A stretch of DNA of 52,661 nucleotides from an uncultured Actinomycetales bacterium (GCA_913063435.1 CAJXYI010000013.1:1-52661), one strand, 5' to 3'; shown: positions 24,686-33,164, counted from the first letter of the stretch. Notes: generated from the sequence alone by a model not told the origin. Numbers and translations are program-made.

Positions 24686-24949
24686 TCAGTCTTCGGTAAC
24701 GATCAACAAGTCATCGGTTTCGCTGACCAGATGATCATCGCCGTCGTAGACATCGATGATCTCTTCCTCACTCACGAGGTTGCCGTCTGCATCGAAAACG
24801 TCGATTGTTTCGTCCACGATGGAACCGCCCTCGGATGTCACCACCACGACGTCATCGACCAGCGTGCCTATCACCTGACCGTCATCGTCGAGGATCTCGC
24901 TGACCTCGATCGATTCGCCAGCTTCCACCTCGTCGAATTCCTCAGCCAT
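24686..24949 (-). CDS. Small highly acidic repeat protein
   Basis: 87 aa, nearly one third Asp/Glu and almost no basic residues. Three related segments, DDDGQVIGTLVDD, DADGNLVSEEEIID and YDGDDHLVSETDD, alternate with Val/Ile-rich strands, suggesting a repeated beta-hairpin. The ATG at 24949 has GAAGGAAG upstream; the GTG three codons earlier is less likely. The repeats resemble calcium-binding DxDG loops only superficially. No family is recognised. The gene lies downstream of the molybdoenzyme gene on the same strand (36 nt), so co-expression is plausible. Confidence 0.7.
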   Translation of the reverse strand: MAEEFDEVEAGESIEVSEILDDDGQVIGTLVDDVVVVTSEGGSIVDETIDVFDADGNLVSEEEIIDVYDGDDHLVSETDDLLIVTED

Positions 24950-24985
24950 GACACGCACTTCCTTCCCTCATCGGACCCGTGGACG

Positions 24986-27286
24986 CTATCTCACACCCGA
25001 GCGGGCTCCCGTGTCTATGGCTTCCAGGCGAATAATGATCGACTTCGAGGCGGGGGTGTTGCTTTCGGCCGCGGTCGCGTCGAGCGGCACGAGCACGTTG
25101 GCCTCGGGAAAGTACGCAGCAACACATCCGCGCGGGGTTGGATATGCCAGCACGGTCACATTGTGCATCCATCGCTGCCCATCGTCGGCGATGCTCACCA
25201 CGTCGACCCGGGAGCCATCGCGAAGTCCACGATCCTCCAAATCCAGCGGGTTGACGAACACGACATCGCGGGCACCGGACACCCCGCGATACCGGTCGTC
25301 CATGCCATAGACGGTCGTATTGAACTGGTCATGCGAGCGCACCGTCTGCAGCAGCAGGTGGCCCTCAGGAATCTCCAGTTCGGTCTGCTCATTGACCGTG
25401 AAGTTAGCCCGAGCAGAAACCGTGGCGAATCGACGGCCATCGCGCGGTGGATTAGGCAACACGAAACCATTCGGCTCACGCACCCGGGTGTTGAAATCCT
25501 CGAAACCCGCCACCACGGATTCGATGTGATCGCGCACTCGGTCGTAGTCCTCGGTGATGTCCGCCCACGCCAACGGGTGATCACCCAGCACTCGGCTCGC
25601 GATCTCCGCGATGATCACCGGCTCGCTGCGTAGGTTGTCCGATACCGGTGCAAGCCGGCCCTGCGACGCATGGACGACACTCATCGAATCCTCGACGGTG
25701 ACGAACTGCTCGCCGGCTTCCTGGCGATCCCGCTCGGTGCGACCCAGACATGGCAAGATCAGTGACTCTCGATCCGCGACCACATGGGACCGGTTGAGTT
25801 TGGTCGACACGTGGACGGTGAAATCAACCGCACCGAGTGCCCTCTCGGTCAATTGGGTGTCGGGTGTAGCAGCAGCGAAATTGCCGCCCATCGCCATGAA
25901 GAACCTGACCCGACCATCGCGCATCGCTCGAATGGAATCCACCACATCAAGACCCGACTCCCTGGGCATCGGGGTCTGGAAATGTGACTCGAGTGCATCG
26001 AGGAATTCCGGCGTCGGTCGCTCATGGATACCCATGGTGCGATCCCCCTGCACATTGCTGTGCCCGCGAACCGGGCAGGCGCCGGCCCCGGGGCGGCCGA
26101 TGTTGCCGCGCAGCAGCAGATAGTTGATGATCTCGCGGATCGTCGAGACGGCATTGCGATGCTGGGTCAACCCCATTGCCCAGCACACGATGATCGACTT
26201 CGCACGCGTCGTCTCACCCACGAACTCGCGAATCTGGTCGTCGGTGAGCCCGGTCGCTGCGGCGATGCGGGCCGCGTCGAGGCTGCGCCAGTGCTCGACC
26301 GCCTTATCGAAGTCGGCGCAATAGGTGTTGACGAAGAGCTGATCGATGGCATTCTGCTCGACTAGCCGACGGTTCACCTCAGCGAATAGCGCGAGGTCAC
26401 CGTTGACCCGGATCGGGAGGTGCAGGTCACTCAAGGCGGTTCCCCTACCCACGACTCCTGAGGGCCGCTGCGGATTCTTGAACCGCATCAACCCGGCCTC
26501 GGGCAGTGGATTGATGCTGACGATGCGCCCGCCCCGCTTCTTGAGATGTTCCAACGCGCTGAGCATCCGCGGATGGTTCGTGCCGGGATTCTGCCCGACG
26601 ATCACCACCAGATCGGCGTGGTCGCTGATGTCCTCCAGCGACACCGTGCCCTTGCCGATTCCGATGGTCTGCGTCAAGGCGATACCGCTGGATTCGTGGC
26701 ACATGTTCGAGCAGTCCGGCAGGTTATTCGTGCCAAGCGTGCGGGCCAGCAACTGATAGAGGAACGCAGCCTCATTGCTCGTGCGACCGCTGGTGTAGAA
26801 CACCGCATCGTCAGGATCGGAGAGTGTTCGCAGCCGTTCAGCGACGAGGTCGAAGGCTGCCGACCACCCGATCGGGCGGTAGTGCGTGTCACCGGGGGAC
26901 AGATGCATCGGTTGCACGAGTCGACCCTGGGATTCCAGCCAGTGCCCGGTCTGTCGACGCAGATCGTCGACGGAATGCTCGGCGAAGAACTTCTCATCGA
27001 CCCTGCGGCGCGTGGCTTCCCACGCCACAGCCTTCGCACCGTTCTCGCAGAACTCCGCGTGATGGCGATCCTTCGGATCCGGCCAGGCGCAACTCGGGCA
27101 GTCGAACCCCTCGGCCTGGTTCACCTGGGACAGGGCTCGCACGCCCCGCACCGGGCCCATCTGCTCCACCGCGATTCCCACCGCTGCGAGCACGCCGCGC
27201 GGCCCGGCGGCAACCTGCTCAGCGCGCCCGGTTTCGAAGCGCTTGCCCTCGGTGCGCTCACCGTCGGAACGAGTGTTATCGACCAT
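24986..27286 (-). CDS. FdhF/YdeP-family molybdopterin oxidoreductase
   Basis: 766 aa, formate-dehydrogenase-alpha-like bis-MGD enzyme of the YdeP group. The N-terminal FDCPSCAWPDP...FCENGAKAVAWE replaces the four-Cys cluster motif of classic FdhF. Mo-bis-MGD features follow: YTSGRTSNEAA, NMCHESSG, GQNPGTNHPR and, late, a molydopterin-binding C-domain with TVRSHDQFNTTVYG. The physiological substrate of YdeP enzymes is uncertain; some are tied to acid resistance. Divergent from fdhD by 38 bp; TACGAT lies 7 nt before the ATG (leaderless). The cofactor genes moaC and glp are elsewhere in the window. Confidence 0.93.
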   Translation of the reverse strand: MVDNTRSDGERTEGKRFETGRAEQVAAGPRGVLAAVGIAVEQMGPVRGVRALSQVNQAEGFDCPSCAWPDPKDRHHAEFCENGAKAVAWEATRRRVDEKFFAEHSVDDLRRQTGHWLESQGRLVQPMHLSPGDTHYRPIGWSAAFDLVAERLRTLSDPDDAVFYTSGRTSNEAAFLYQLLARTLGTNNLPDCSNMCHESSGIALTQTIGIGKGTVSLEDISDHADLVVIVGQNPGTNHPRMLSALEHLKKRGGRIVSINPLPEAGLMRFKNPQRPSGVVGRGTALSDLHLPIRVNGDLALFAEVNRRLVEQNAIDQLFVNTYCADFDKAVEHWRSLDAARIAAATGLTDDQIREFVGETTRAKSIIVCWAMGLTQHRNAVSTIREIINYLLLRGNIGRPGAGACPVRGHSNVQGDRTMGIHERPTPEFLDALESHFQTPMPRESGLDVVDSIRAMRDGRVRFFMAMGGNFAAATPDTQLTERALGAVDFTVHVSTKLNRSHVVADRESLILPCLGRTERDRQEAGEQFVTVEDSMSVVHASQGRLAPVSDNLRSEPVIIAEIASRVLGDHPLAWADITEDYDRVRDHIESVVAGFEDFNTRVREPNGFVLPNPPRDGRRFATVSARANFTVNEQTELEIPEGHLLLQTVRSHDQFNTTVYGMDDRYRGVSGARDVVFVNPLDLEDRGLRDGSRVDVVSIADDGQRWMHNVTVLAYPTPRGCVAAYFPEANVLVPLDATAAESNTPASKSIIIRLEAIDTGARSGVR

Positions 27287-27312
27287 CGACTCGATCGTAG
27301 GGGTAGAGCACC

Positions 27313-27318
27313 TAGTCT
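27313..27318 (+). promoter_or_regulatory. Leaderless -10 box of fdhD, facing the fdhF-like promoter
   Basis: TAGTCT ends 6 nt before the fdhD GTG at 27325. On the other strand TACGAT (27294-27299) serves the oxidoreductase gene. The two -10 boxes are 13 bp apart, so the divergent promoters overlap. Confidence 0.65.
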
Positions 27319-27324
27319 GGGCGC

Positions 27325-28191
27325 GTGAGTTCGACTAATCGTCGCCGCATCGTGCGGGTCGCAGGTGGCGAACGGGTCGATGCCCGCGGCGACCACATCG
27401 CGGTCGAGGAACCCCTGGAGATCCTCGTCGATAGCGTCGTCGTATCAACCACAATGCGCACCCCCGGCAATGACGTCGACCTCGCCCTGGGCTGGTGTGT
27501 CTCCGAAGGGATCATCACCGGAAACGACGATCTGGCGACCGCGAAGTCCTGCTTCACCAAATCCCTGTCACTGGAGGAGTTGGTGGACGAGGACGAGGTG
27601 GTCAAGCGGGTCGTCGAGGTGTCCACCACCCATCGCCGACCCGTCACCCCTCGGCTGCACGGCACATCGAGCGCCTGCGGGATCTGCGGCAGCGACATGA
27701 TCGAGAAGACTCTGGCACTGCGACCCGATCGTGGAGAGGTAGACGCCACGACCTTCTCGGCACCCGTCATCGTGTCGATGCCTGGAGCGATGCGTGATGC
27801 ACAGCGACATTTCGATACCAGTGGCGGGATGCACGCCGCTGCGCTTTTCGATCCCAACGGCTCCGTAATCTGCGTCCGCGAGGACGTCGGCCGGCACAAT
27901 GCGGTCGACAAGGTGATCGGCTGGGCATTGCAGCAGCAGGGTTTGCCGCTGGCTGGACTGGGCCTGCAGGTCAGCGGCCGGGCCTCGGCTGAGCTCGTGC
28001 ATAAGGCGATCATCGCCGGGATCCCGCTGCTGGCGGCCGTTTCCGCCCCCACCACATTGGCGATCGATCTGGCCCGGGAGGCCGACCTCACGCTCGTCGG
28101 TTTCGTCCGCGGCGACACCTTCAATATCTATTCCGGCGAACACCGGATCGCCACCGATGCGGTTCGCGGAAACGGAGGATCAGACCAGTGA
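27325..28191 (+). CDS. fdhD: Formate dehydrogenase accessory sulfurtransferase FdhD
   Basis: 288 aa. Delivers sulfur from IscS to the molybdenum cofactor of formate-dehydrogenase-type enzymes. The conserved SSACGICG cysteine loop is at about residue 115, followed by SGGMHAAALFD, REDVGRHNAVDKVIGWA and SGRASAELVHKA, all family hallmarks. It pairs with the divergent YdeP-type enzyme, its probable client. Leaderless GTG start. Its stop overlaps the GTG of the next gene (GTGA). Confidence 0.96.
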   Translation: MSSTNRRRIVRVAGGERVDARGDHIAVEEPLEILVDSVVVSTTMRTPGNDVDLALGWCVSEGIITGNDDLATAKSCFTKSLSLEELVDEDEVVKRVVEVSTTHRRPVTPRLHGTSSACGICGSDMIEKTLALRPDRGEVDATTFSAPVIVSMPGAMRDAQRHFDTSGGMHAAALFDPNGSVICVREDVGRHNAVDKVIGWALQQQGLPLAGLGLQVSGRASAELVHKAIIAGIPLLAAVSAPTTLAIDLAREADLTLVGFVRGDTFNIYSGEHRIATDAVRGNGGSDQ

Positions 28192-29480
28192 CCGAGCACG
28201 ATCACACCGCGATCGACCTCGTCGTGCACCCCGATAACCGCATCGGTCGCCTCGACGGGTTCTTCCACTTCATCATCGGATACCTCGCACCGACGCTCTA
28301 TGCCCTGCGGGAGACGCAGGTGAACGGCTCGATCGGCGTCGAAGCCTGCGGACCCTTCGACCGCTTCTGGGGTGAGGTGCGTCAGCATCGCATCAAGGTC
28401 GCCGAGCCGCAGGCCGAGATCATGACCACCGCGCCCGTGCACCTCAAGCCGCGCGGCTTCGACGCCCCCACGGGCCACGCCCGAACTCCCTGGATGCCGG
28501 TGCGGCGCAGTGTGCTGAACGCCTTCGAGATCGACACGACCGACGATAAGGAATCGTACGATGCGACGCCTCGCATCCTGGTGATCGACAGGGCGCACGT
28601 TGCCGCCGTGGCCGGCGCCCAGGCACGTGGGCGGGCCCGGCGTTCCGTGCCGAACCTACCCGAGATCATCGAGGACCTGCGCGCTATCGGCCCTGTCGAT
28701 GTGGTGACCTTCGAGGACTTGAGTCTTCGCGAACAGATCCTGGCCACACGCAACGCCGACATCATCGTCGCCCAACATGGAGCGGTGATGGCGAACCTGC
28801 TGTGGTCACGTCGACGCACCCATGTCATCGAGATCGTGACGCCGGAGAAAGAGAAGATCTTCACGAGCTACTTCGAAGGACTCGGCGTCCCCGTAACTCA
28901 GATTTCCCAGTCGGACGTGCACGACCCCGTCGACGCGGATCTGGTCATCCAAGCGGCCAGGAATCATCCCGGGGAGGTCCAGGCGCGCAATCGACAGCGC
29001 TCACGCAGCGAGAAGCAGCACATCCGCTGGTCAGCACGCGCATGGAAACGGCATGAGAGCAAGGGAATCGACGAACACGACACTCAGCGGTGGCTGCGAG
29101 CCCTCGATCGCTGGCCCACCCCGACGTTCGCCACCAACGACGATCCCGTGTTCCTGCTCTCCTCGATCTGGCGATCGGGCAGCACCCTGCTGCAGCGCCT
29201 CATGATGTCGGATCCGCAGTTGCTCATCTGGGGCGAGCCATTCGCACAGCGCGATCCGGTGCGCCAACTGGGGGATATGTTCCTGCCCTTCGACGACCGC
29301 TACCCGACACCGGGGCATTTCATCTCCGAACGTCTCGAGGGCGCCGACTTCAGCCTGACCGACTCGTGGGTGGCGAACATGTATCCATCGGTCGAGGACC
29401 TGCAACGGTCGCACCGTGCGCTGCTGGACACCCTGTTGGCCGAACCCGCGCGCAGACACGGCTTCGCCCGCTGGGGGTGA
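28188..29480 (+). CDS. GT61-like glycosyltransferase fused to N-terminal half of a sulfotransferase (frameshifted)
   Basis: 430 aa. Residues ~1-270 resemble GT61 (DUF563) glycosyltransferases: after a variable N-domain comes VVTFEDLSLREQILAT, then ADIIVAQHGAVMANLLWS and HVIEI, the region equivalent to HGAGLTN. Residues ~320-430 start a sulfotransferase with FLLSSIWRSGSTLLQRLM, the PAPS 5'-phosphosulfate loop, and GEPFAQRD. The frame ends at TGA 29478-29480 right after a G5 run, while the rest of the domain continues in another frame. GTG 28188 overlaps the fdhD stop. A sixth G would restore one long protein. Confidence 0.75.
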   Translation: MTEHDHTAIDLVVHPDNRIGRLDGFFHFIIGYLAPTLYALRETQVNGSIGVEACGPFDRFWGEVRQHRIKVAEPQAEIMTTAPVHLKPRGFDAPTGHARTPWMPVRRSVLNAFEIDTTDDKESYDATPRILVIDRAHVAAVAGAQARGRARRSVPNLPEIIEDLRAIGPVDVVTFEDLSLREQILATRNADIIVAQHGAVMANLLWSRRRTHVIEIVTPEKEKIFTSYFEGLGVPVTQISQSDVHDPVDADLVIQAARNHPGEVQARNRQRSRSEKQHIRWSARAWKRHESKGIDEHDTQRWLRALDRWPTPTFATNDDPVFLLSSIWRSGSTLLQRLMMSDPQLLIWGEPFAQRDPVRQLGDMFLPFDDRYPTPGHFISERLEGADFSLTDSWVANMYPSVEDLQRSHRALLDTLLAEPARRHGFARWG

Positions 29481-29938
29481 AGGAGATCCGACTCGATGCC
29501 TATCACGGCGAATACCTGCAGCGGTTGTATCCGAACTGCCGACTGGTGTTCTTGATTCGCAACCCGTATTCGGCGTTCAAGTCCTATATCGCACGCGCTG
29601 GCTGGTATGAACGCTTCCCCGACCGACCGGTGTTCGATGCGCAGTCCTTCGCGCGGCAGTGGCGGCGGGTCACCGAGTCGTTCCTGGAACGAGGCCCGGC
29701 TATCGGGGCCTTCACCCTGACCTTCGAGGAGATGACATCGAATCCTGAGGTGCTCGCCCGATTATCGGCGCATACCGGCACCGTCGTCGATGCATCGGTC
29801 CTGCAGGTCAAACGACGGGGCGAGGAGTCGGCGATTCCCGCTGAGATCCATCCCAAGGAAATGCGGGTGCTGGTCAACGAACTCGGGGAACTTGCATCAT
29901 CACTGGGGTACGCAACCCCCGATCTTCCTACGCGGTAG
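29477..29938 (+). pseudogene. C-terminal half of the frameshifted sulfotransferase
   Basis: The reading frame continues with GVKEIRLDAYHGEYLQRLYP (20 residues), then LVFLIRNPYSAFKSYIAR, the 3'-phosphate-binding motif of sulfotransferases, and ends at TAG 29938. The two PAPS-binding motifs are thus split between frames. A GTG at 29477 overlaps the upstream TGA and could restart translation, but half a fold is unlikely to work alone. Adding one G at 29473-29477 joins the frames at ARWGVKEIR. It is either a real inactivation, a slippage site, or an assembly error in the homopolymer. Confidence 0.7.
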
Positions 29939-29956
29939 GGAATCGGCCGCTGGAAC

Positions 29957-31213
29957 TCAATCCAGGTCGGCTTCATCGGGCACGATCGCGGGAACGAATT
30001 TGCCGAAGGCACTCGCGATGATCATGCCGATGGTGATCGCGAGGATGCTCGCCCCCGTCACGAACAGAACATCCCCGCCGTTATCCAACGTCGTCCACGA
30101 CGACGACCCCGCGATGGTCTCGGTGAGGGCAACCAAACCCAAGGATCCCGGCACAAGCAACCAGAAGACCGGTTCGAACAGGGCGAATGCTGGCATGCCC
30201 AGGCGAGATCTGCGCTGATAGACGATGGCGAGGAACAGGGCTGCTGCAGCACCGGCGCCGGCGCCCAGGATCGGATCGATCGTGGTGGAGATCAGGGTCT
30301 GCACGCCGTAGGCGACCAGCAACAACCCGATGACGACACGGATGCCACCACGGGCTTCATTCGACACCACCGATTGGCCGACGGCGAACACCAGCACGCC
30401 CAACCATGCCGCCCACCATGGCAGCAGCACCTCGGTGAGATCACCGAACTGGTAGTTGTCGATCGGCGCGAGTTGTGCGCCGACGATCACGCCGAAGGTC
30501 AAGACGAAGATCTGCACCACCGAATTCATCAGTCGCGCCGAACCCGACATGATCTGGCCATTCGCCAGTTCCTGCGTTCCGCGGGTGAGACCGACGCCGG
30601 GGATGAGCGTGATGATGGGCGCGGCTACTGCACGAATCGGCTGGATCTCCTCGTCGAAGAACGAACCGATGGTGAAGACGACATATGCGGCAACAGCAGC
30701 CGCGAAGAACGGCACCAGCGAGTTGAGGGCCGGACGCTTGCGAGAGAGCACGAGGGCAACGGCGACGAACATGCCCAGCACGAACGAGATCAGTACCCCC
30801 CAGAGGCTGATGCGGAACACCAGCGCGAATCCCGCGGCAGCGACTCCATTCGCGATGATCGTCACCCACGTGGGGAAACGAGCCGGTAGTTCGGCGACCG
30901 ACCTCAGTCGACGCGTGGCGTCAAGAGCCGGTAGATGAGCGGACACCGCCTGCCGGGCGATGCGATGCACCACGGCTGCCTGATCCAAGCGATACGAGCC
31001 CATGTTCGTGGACACGATCCGCGCCCGTCCGCCCTGCGCCTCATCGACGAAGACCGCGTTGGGCAGGACATAGATCTGTAGATCGGCTCGACCGTAAGCG
31101 GATGCGACAGCCTTCAAGGTGTCATCGACCTCGTTCACAGGATAGCCGGCGGCGAGCTGCGCCTGGCCGAGCGTCGCAATGAGCTCCTCGATGTCGTCGG
31201 TCTTGTGCGTCAC
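29957..31213 (-). CDS. ThrE-family threonine/serine exporter
   Basis: 418 aa from GTG 31213. An N-terminal hydrophilic ThrE (DUF1212) domain with AAGYPVNEVDDTLKAVASAY and a conserved IYVLPNAVFVD stretch is followed by about ten helices, including the PIITLIPGVGLTRGTQEL signature and a C-terminal ThrE_2-like set. It exports threonine or serine (corynebacterial ThrE) or related metabolites. The frame upstream of 31213 lacks family residues; CACAGT lies 7 nt before the GTG. Convergent with the frameshifted sulfotransferase gene, only 18 nt away. Confidence 0.9.
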   Translation of the reverse strand: MTHKTDDIEELIATLGQAQLAAGYPVNEVDDTLKAVASAYGRADLQIYVLPNAVFVDEAQGGRARIVSTNMGSYRLDQAAVVHRIARQAVSAHLPALDATRRLRSVAELPARFPTWVTIIANGVAAAGFALVFRISLWGVLISFVLGMFVAVALVLSRKRPALNSLVPFFAAAVAAYVVFTIGSFFDEEIQPIRAVAAPIITLIPGVGLTRGTQELANGQIMSGSARLMNSVVQIFVLTFGVIVGAQLAPIDNYQFGDLTEVLLPWWAAWLGVLVFAVGQSVVSNEARGGIRVVIGLLLVAYGVQTLISTTIDPILGAGAGAAAALFLAIVYQRRSRLGMPAFALFEPVFWLLVPGSLGLVALTETIAGSSSWTTLDNGGDVLFVTGASILAITIGMIIASAFGKFVPAIVPDEADLD

Positions 31214-31268
31214 GGGGTCTACTGTGCCGCACCGGCAGGATCGGCGGTGAGATGACAGACTGGAACGC

Positions 31269-31592
31269 ATGGGATTGTTCAACCGACGCAAGCGCCACGC
31301 CGCCTGGGACCGCGGCTCCACGCGGGAGGACATCAACCACCTCAAGCAGTTCGTCGACTCCCGACGAGGCGTCGAGGCCTACGTCGAGCCGGTCACCATG
31401 GCGACCGAGACGACGGTCGTGCTGGTGGCCCACGATGGCGAATGGACCCGTCGGCGTGTCGAGAGCCCGGGTGAGGCACGCGACCTCGCCACCAAGTGGG
31501 GGATCCCGATCTATGACGCGGCCGTCGTGGGCTACCCGCCCCGGATGCGGGAGTGGACCCGTGCGAACAAGGACCAGCGAGGCACGCTGTGA
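31269..31592 (+). CDS. Conserved actinobacterial protein of unknown function
   Basis: 107 aa. It starts MGLFNRRKRH and contains INHLKQFVDSRRGVEAYVEP, TTVVLVAHDGEWTRRRV and YDAAVVGYPPRMREWTR, a composition I recognise as a small soluble protein family spread in actinobacteria without assigned role. Divergent from the ThrE-type exporter gene (55 bp). A CAGACT box lies 7 nt before the ATG and could serve a leaderless mRNA. Confidence 0.78.
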   Translation: MGLFNRRKRHAAWDRGSTREDINHLKQFVDSRRGVEAYVEPVTMATETTVVLVAHDGEWTRRRVESPGEARDLATKWGIPIYDAAVVGYPPRMREWTRANKDQRGTL

Positions 31593-31635
31593 ACAGCCGC
31601 TACATCGTGGATCACCGACACATCCTGGATCGCCG

Positions 31636-31736
31636 ACAAACGCTGGCTAAAGGGTCGGTATAAGGCCAAACGCTGGGCAAAGGGCGGCCCATTGGCCAGC
31701 GTTTGCGATGTCAGCGACCGACTAGCCAGCGTTTGT
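31636..31736. repeat. Nested palindrome with four CAAACGCTGG copies
   Basis: Outer arms ACAAACGCTGGCTA (31636-31649) and TAGCCAGCGTTTGT (31723-31736) are perfect, and GTCGGT/ACCGAC extends the stem inward. Inner arms CAAACGCTGG (31667-31676) and CCAGCGTTTG (31696-31705) make a second hairpin in the loop. It fills the gap between two convergent genes, so a bidirectional terminator or a repeat element is likely. Confidence 0.88.
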
Positions 31737-31747
31737 AGCGGAGCAGG

Positions 31748-32071
31748 TCAGGACGTGCCGGCGGCGAGGGTCACGACGATGCCGATGGCGACCAGGGCGA
31801 GGACTCCCCCCACGACGAACAGTCGCACCGCCGTCGTGCTGCGCACCGGGGCATGCCGGGCGAGGAATGTGAAGCGAAGCAGTCCCGTGAGGGCCACCAG
31901 CACCGTCACCGCGGCCGCGAGATAGGCCAGGTATCGCGGTGCATCGATCACGATCACCCCACGCACCAGCAGGAACCCGAGAACGATCACCGCGAGCACG
32001 GTGCGCACCCAGGCCATACGGGTCCGGGCGATGGGATCGTCGAACAATTGCGGTCCGGGAGCGAACGCCAT
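31748..32071 (-). CDS. DUF202 membrane protein
   Basis: 107 aa with three helices. The DUF202 opening is DDPIARTRMAWVRTVLAVIV, followed by YLAYLAAAVTVLVALTGLL and a last helix near the C-terminus. The family has no established function (YidG/YidH-like). The ATG lies 2 nt after the stop of a second DUF202 gene, forming a tandem pair as in E. coli yidH-yidG. Last gene of the acyltransferase operon. Confidence 0.82.
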   Translation of the reverse strand: MAFAPGPQLFDDPIARTRMAWVRTVLAVIVLGFLLVRGVIVIDAPRYLAYLAAAVTVLVALTGLLRFTFLARHAPVRSTTAVRLFVVGGVLALVAIGIVVTLAAGTS

Positions 32072-32073
32072 GG

Positions 32074-32445
32074 TCAGGTACCGGTGCTCTCTGCGATCAG
32101 GGCAGCAGCGATGGCCACTGCAACGATGATCAACCCGATTCCCAGGAAAGGCACGATCCTGGTGCGTCGCATCGGCCGACCTTCGTACATCGCAGCATCC
32201 GCTCGATGCCACTGCACCACCCCGATGGTCGCCACCGCAGCTCCGAGTGCGATGACGACGAAGGCGATCACTCGAACAAGGGTGTCCTGCGAACCCGTCG
32301 CGACGAATTGATCGAGGGCGACACCACCGGCGATGAGCCCCAGGCTCGTGCGCATCCAGGCGAGGAACGTCCGCTCATTCGCGAGGATGAAGCGATAGTC
32401 GACTTCGCGTGGCTGCTCAGCCAACGGGTTCGCCCTCACCGACAT
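32074..32445 (-). CDS. DUF202 (YidH-type) membrane protein
   Basis: 123 aa from ATG 32445. It carries the DUF202 signature FILANERTFLAWMRTSLGL, then two further helices, VIAFVVIALGAAVATIGVV and a C-terminal LGIGLIIVAVAIAAALI, joined by a basic loop (RRTRI). The start lies inside the end of the acyltransferase gene (29-nt overlap), so translation is probably coupled. Function unknown. Confidence 0.85.
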   Translation of the reverse strand: MSVRANPLAEQPREVDYRFILANERTFLAWMRTSLGLIAGGVALDQFVATGSQDTLVRVIAFVVIALGAAVATIGVVQWHRADAAMYEGRPMRRTRIVPFLGIGLIIVAVAIAAALIAESTGT

Positions 32446-33133
32446 CTGCCGGTTTCGGCGCACCTCCGCCGAGACGGGCCGGCAGGTACCAGGCGTTGCG
32501 GTCCCCTGGATATCGGGCCACGGTCTCATCGAGCAGCAACCGCATCCTGTCGCGCAACTCGCGCGTCACAGCATCGACGTCTTCCCCGGGCACCGGATAC
32601 ATCGGCTCACCCACGGTGATCGCGATCGTCTTGCCGCGCGAAAGATCCCTGTGGCCGTACGAATAAACGCGCGCACCCCCGAGAACGCACATCGGGATGA
32701 TCGGCACATGGGCCTGCATCGCCATACGCACCGCGCCGGATTTGATCGGTTTGATGTCCATTGAACGACTCATGGTGGCCTCAGGGAACACCCCGACCAG
32801 TTCACCGGCGCGCAGTACTCGTACCGCCTCGTCGAAGGCATGCGATCCAGCATTGCGATCGACGGGGATGTGCTTCATCGCCCGCATCAGCGGACCCGAA
32901 ATCCGATGACGGAACACCGACTCCTTCGCCATGAAACGCACCAGTCGCTTTCCTCGACGATCGGCTGGGATCCCGCCGAGGGCGAAGTCGAGGTAACTGG
33001 TGTGGTTGAGCGCAAGGACCGCTCCACCGGTCAGCGGGAGGTTCTCGATTCCTGCGATATCGAAGCGCAGGCCGAGGGAGCGGAAGACGCCCTTGAAACC
33101 CGTCACGATCGAGCGATATACCGGTTCGGCCAC
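32417..33133 (-). CDS. 1-acyl-sn-glycerol-3-phosphate acyltransferase (PlsC-like)
   Basis: 238 aa from GTG 33133. It transfers an acyl chain to lysophosphatidate or a related acceptor at the membrane. Acyltransferase motif I is NHTSYLDF (HX4D), followed by RFMAKESVFRH, VFPEATMSRS (motif III) and PIIPMCVLGG (motif IV). The longer upstream frame crosses into the divergent MFS gene. TACCGT lies 6 nt before the GTG, so the mRNA is probably leaderless. First gene of a three-gene unit with two DUF202 proteins. Confidence 0.88.
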   Translation of the reverse strand: MAEPVYRSIVTGFKGVFRSLGLRFDIAGIENLPLTGGAVLALNHTSYLDFALGGIPADRRGKRLVRFMAKESVFRHRISGPLMRAMKHIPVDRNAGSHAFDEAVRVLRAGELVGVFPEATMSRSMDIKPIKSGAVRMAMQAHVPIIPMCVLGGARVYSYGHRDLSRGKTIAITVGEPMYPVPGEDVDAVTRELRDRMRLLLDETVARYPGDRNAWYLPARLGGGAPKPADVGEGEPVG

Positions 33134-33139
33134 GCCCCG

Positions 33140-33157
33140 ACGGTATCGCGCTAGGTT
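33140..33157. promoter_or_regulatory. Overlapping divergent leaderless promoters (acyltransferase / MFS)
   Basis: On the minus strand TACCGT (33140-33145) is 6 nt from the acyltransferase GTG; on the plus strand TAGGTT (33152-33157) is 7 nt from the MFS GTG. The start codons are only 31 bp apart and the -10 boxes 6 bp apart, so each -35 region must lie in the opposite gene and firing is probably mutually exclusive. Confidence 0.6.
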
Positions 33158-33164
33158 GACCGCT

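Noticed and set aside
28188-29480. Programmed -1/+1 frameshift in the sulfotransferase gene
   Set aside because: There is a G5 run but no X-XXY-YYZ slippery heptamer with a clear downstream pseudoknot; kept only as one of several explanations.
31636-31736. CRISPR array
   Set aside because: The repeats are only 10 bp, alternate in orientation and enclose no spacer-repeat pattern.
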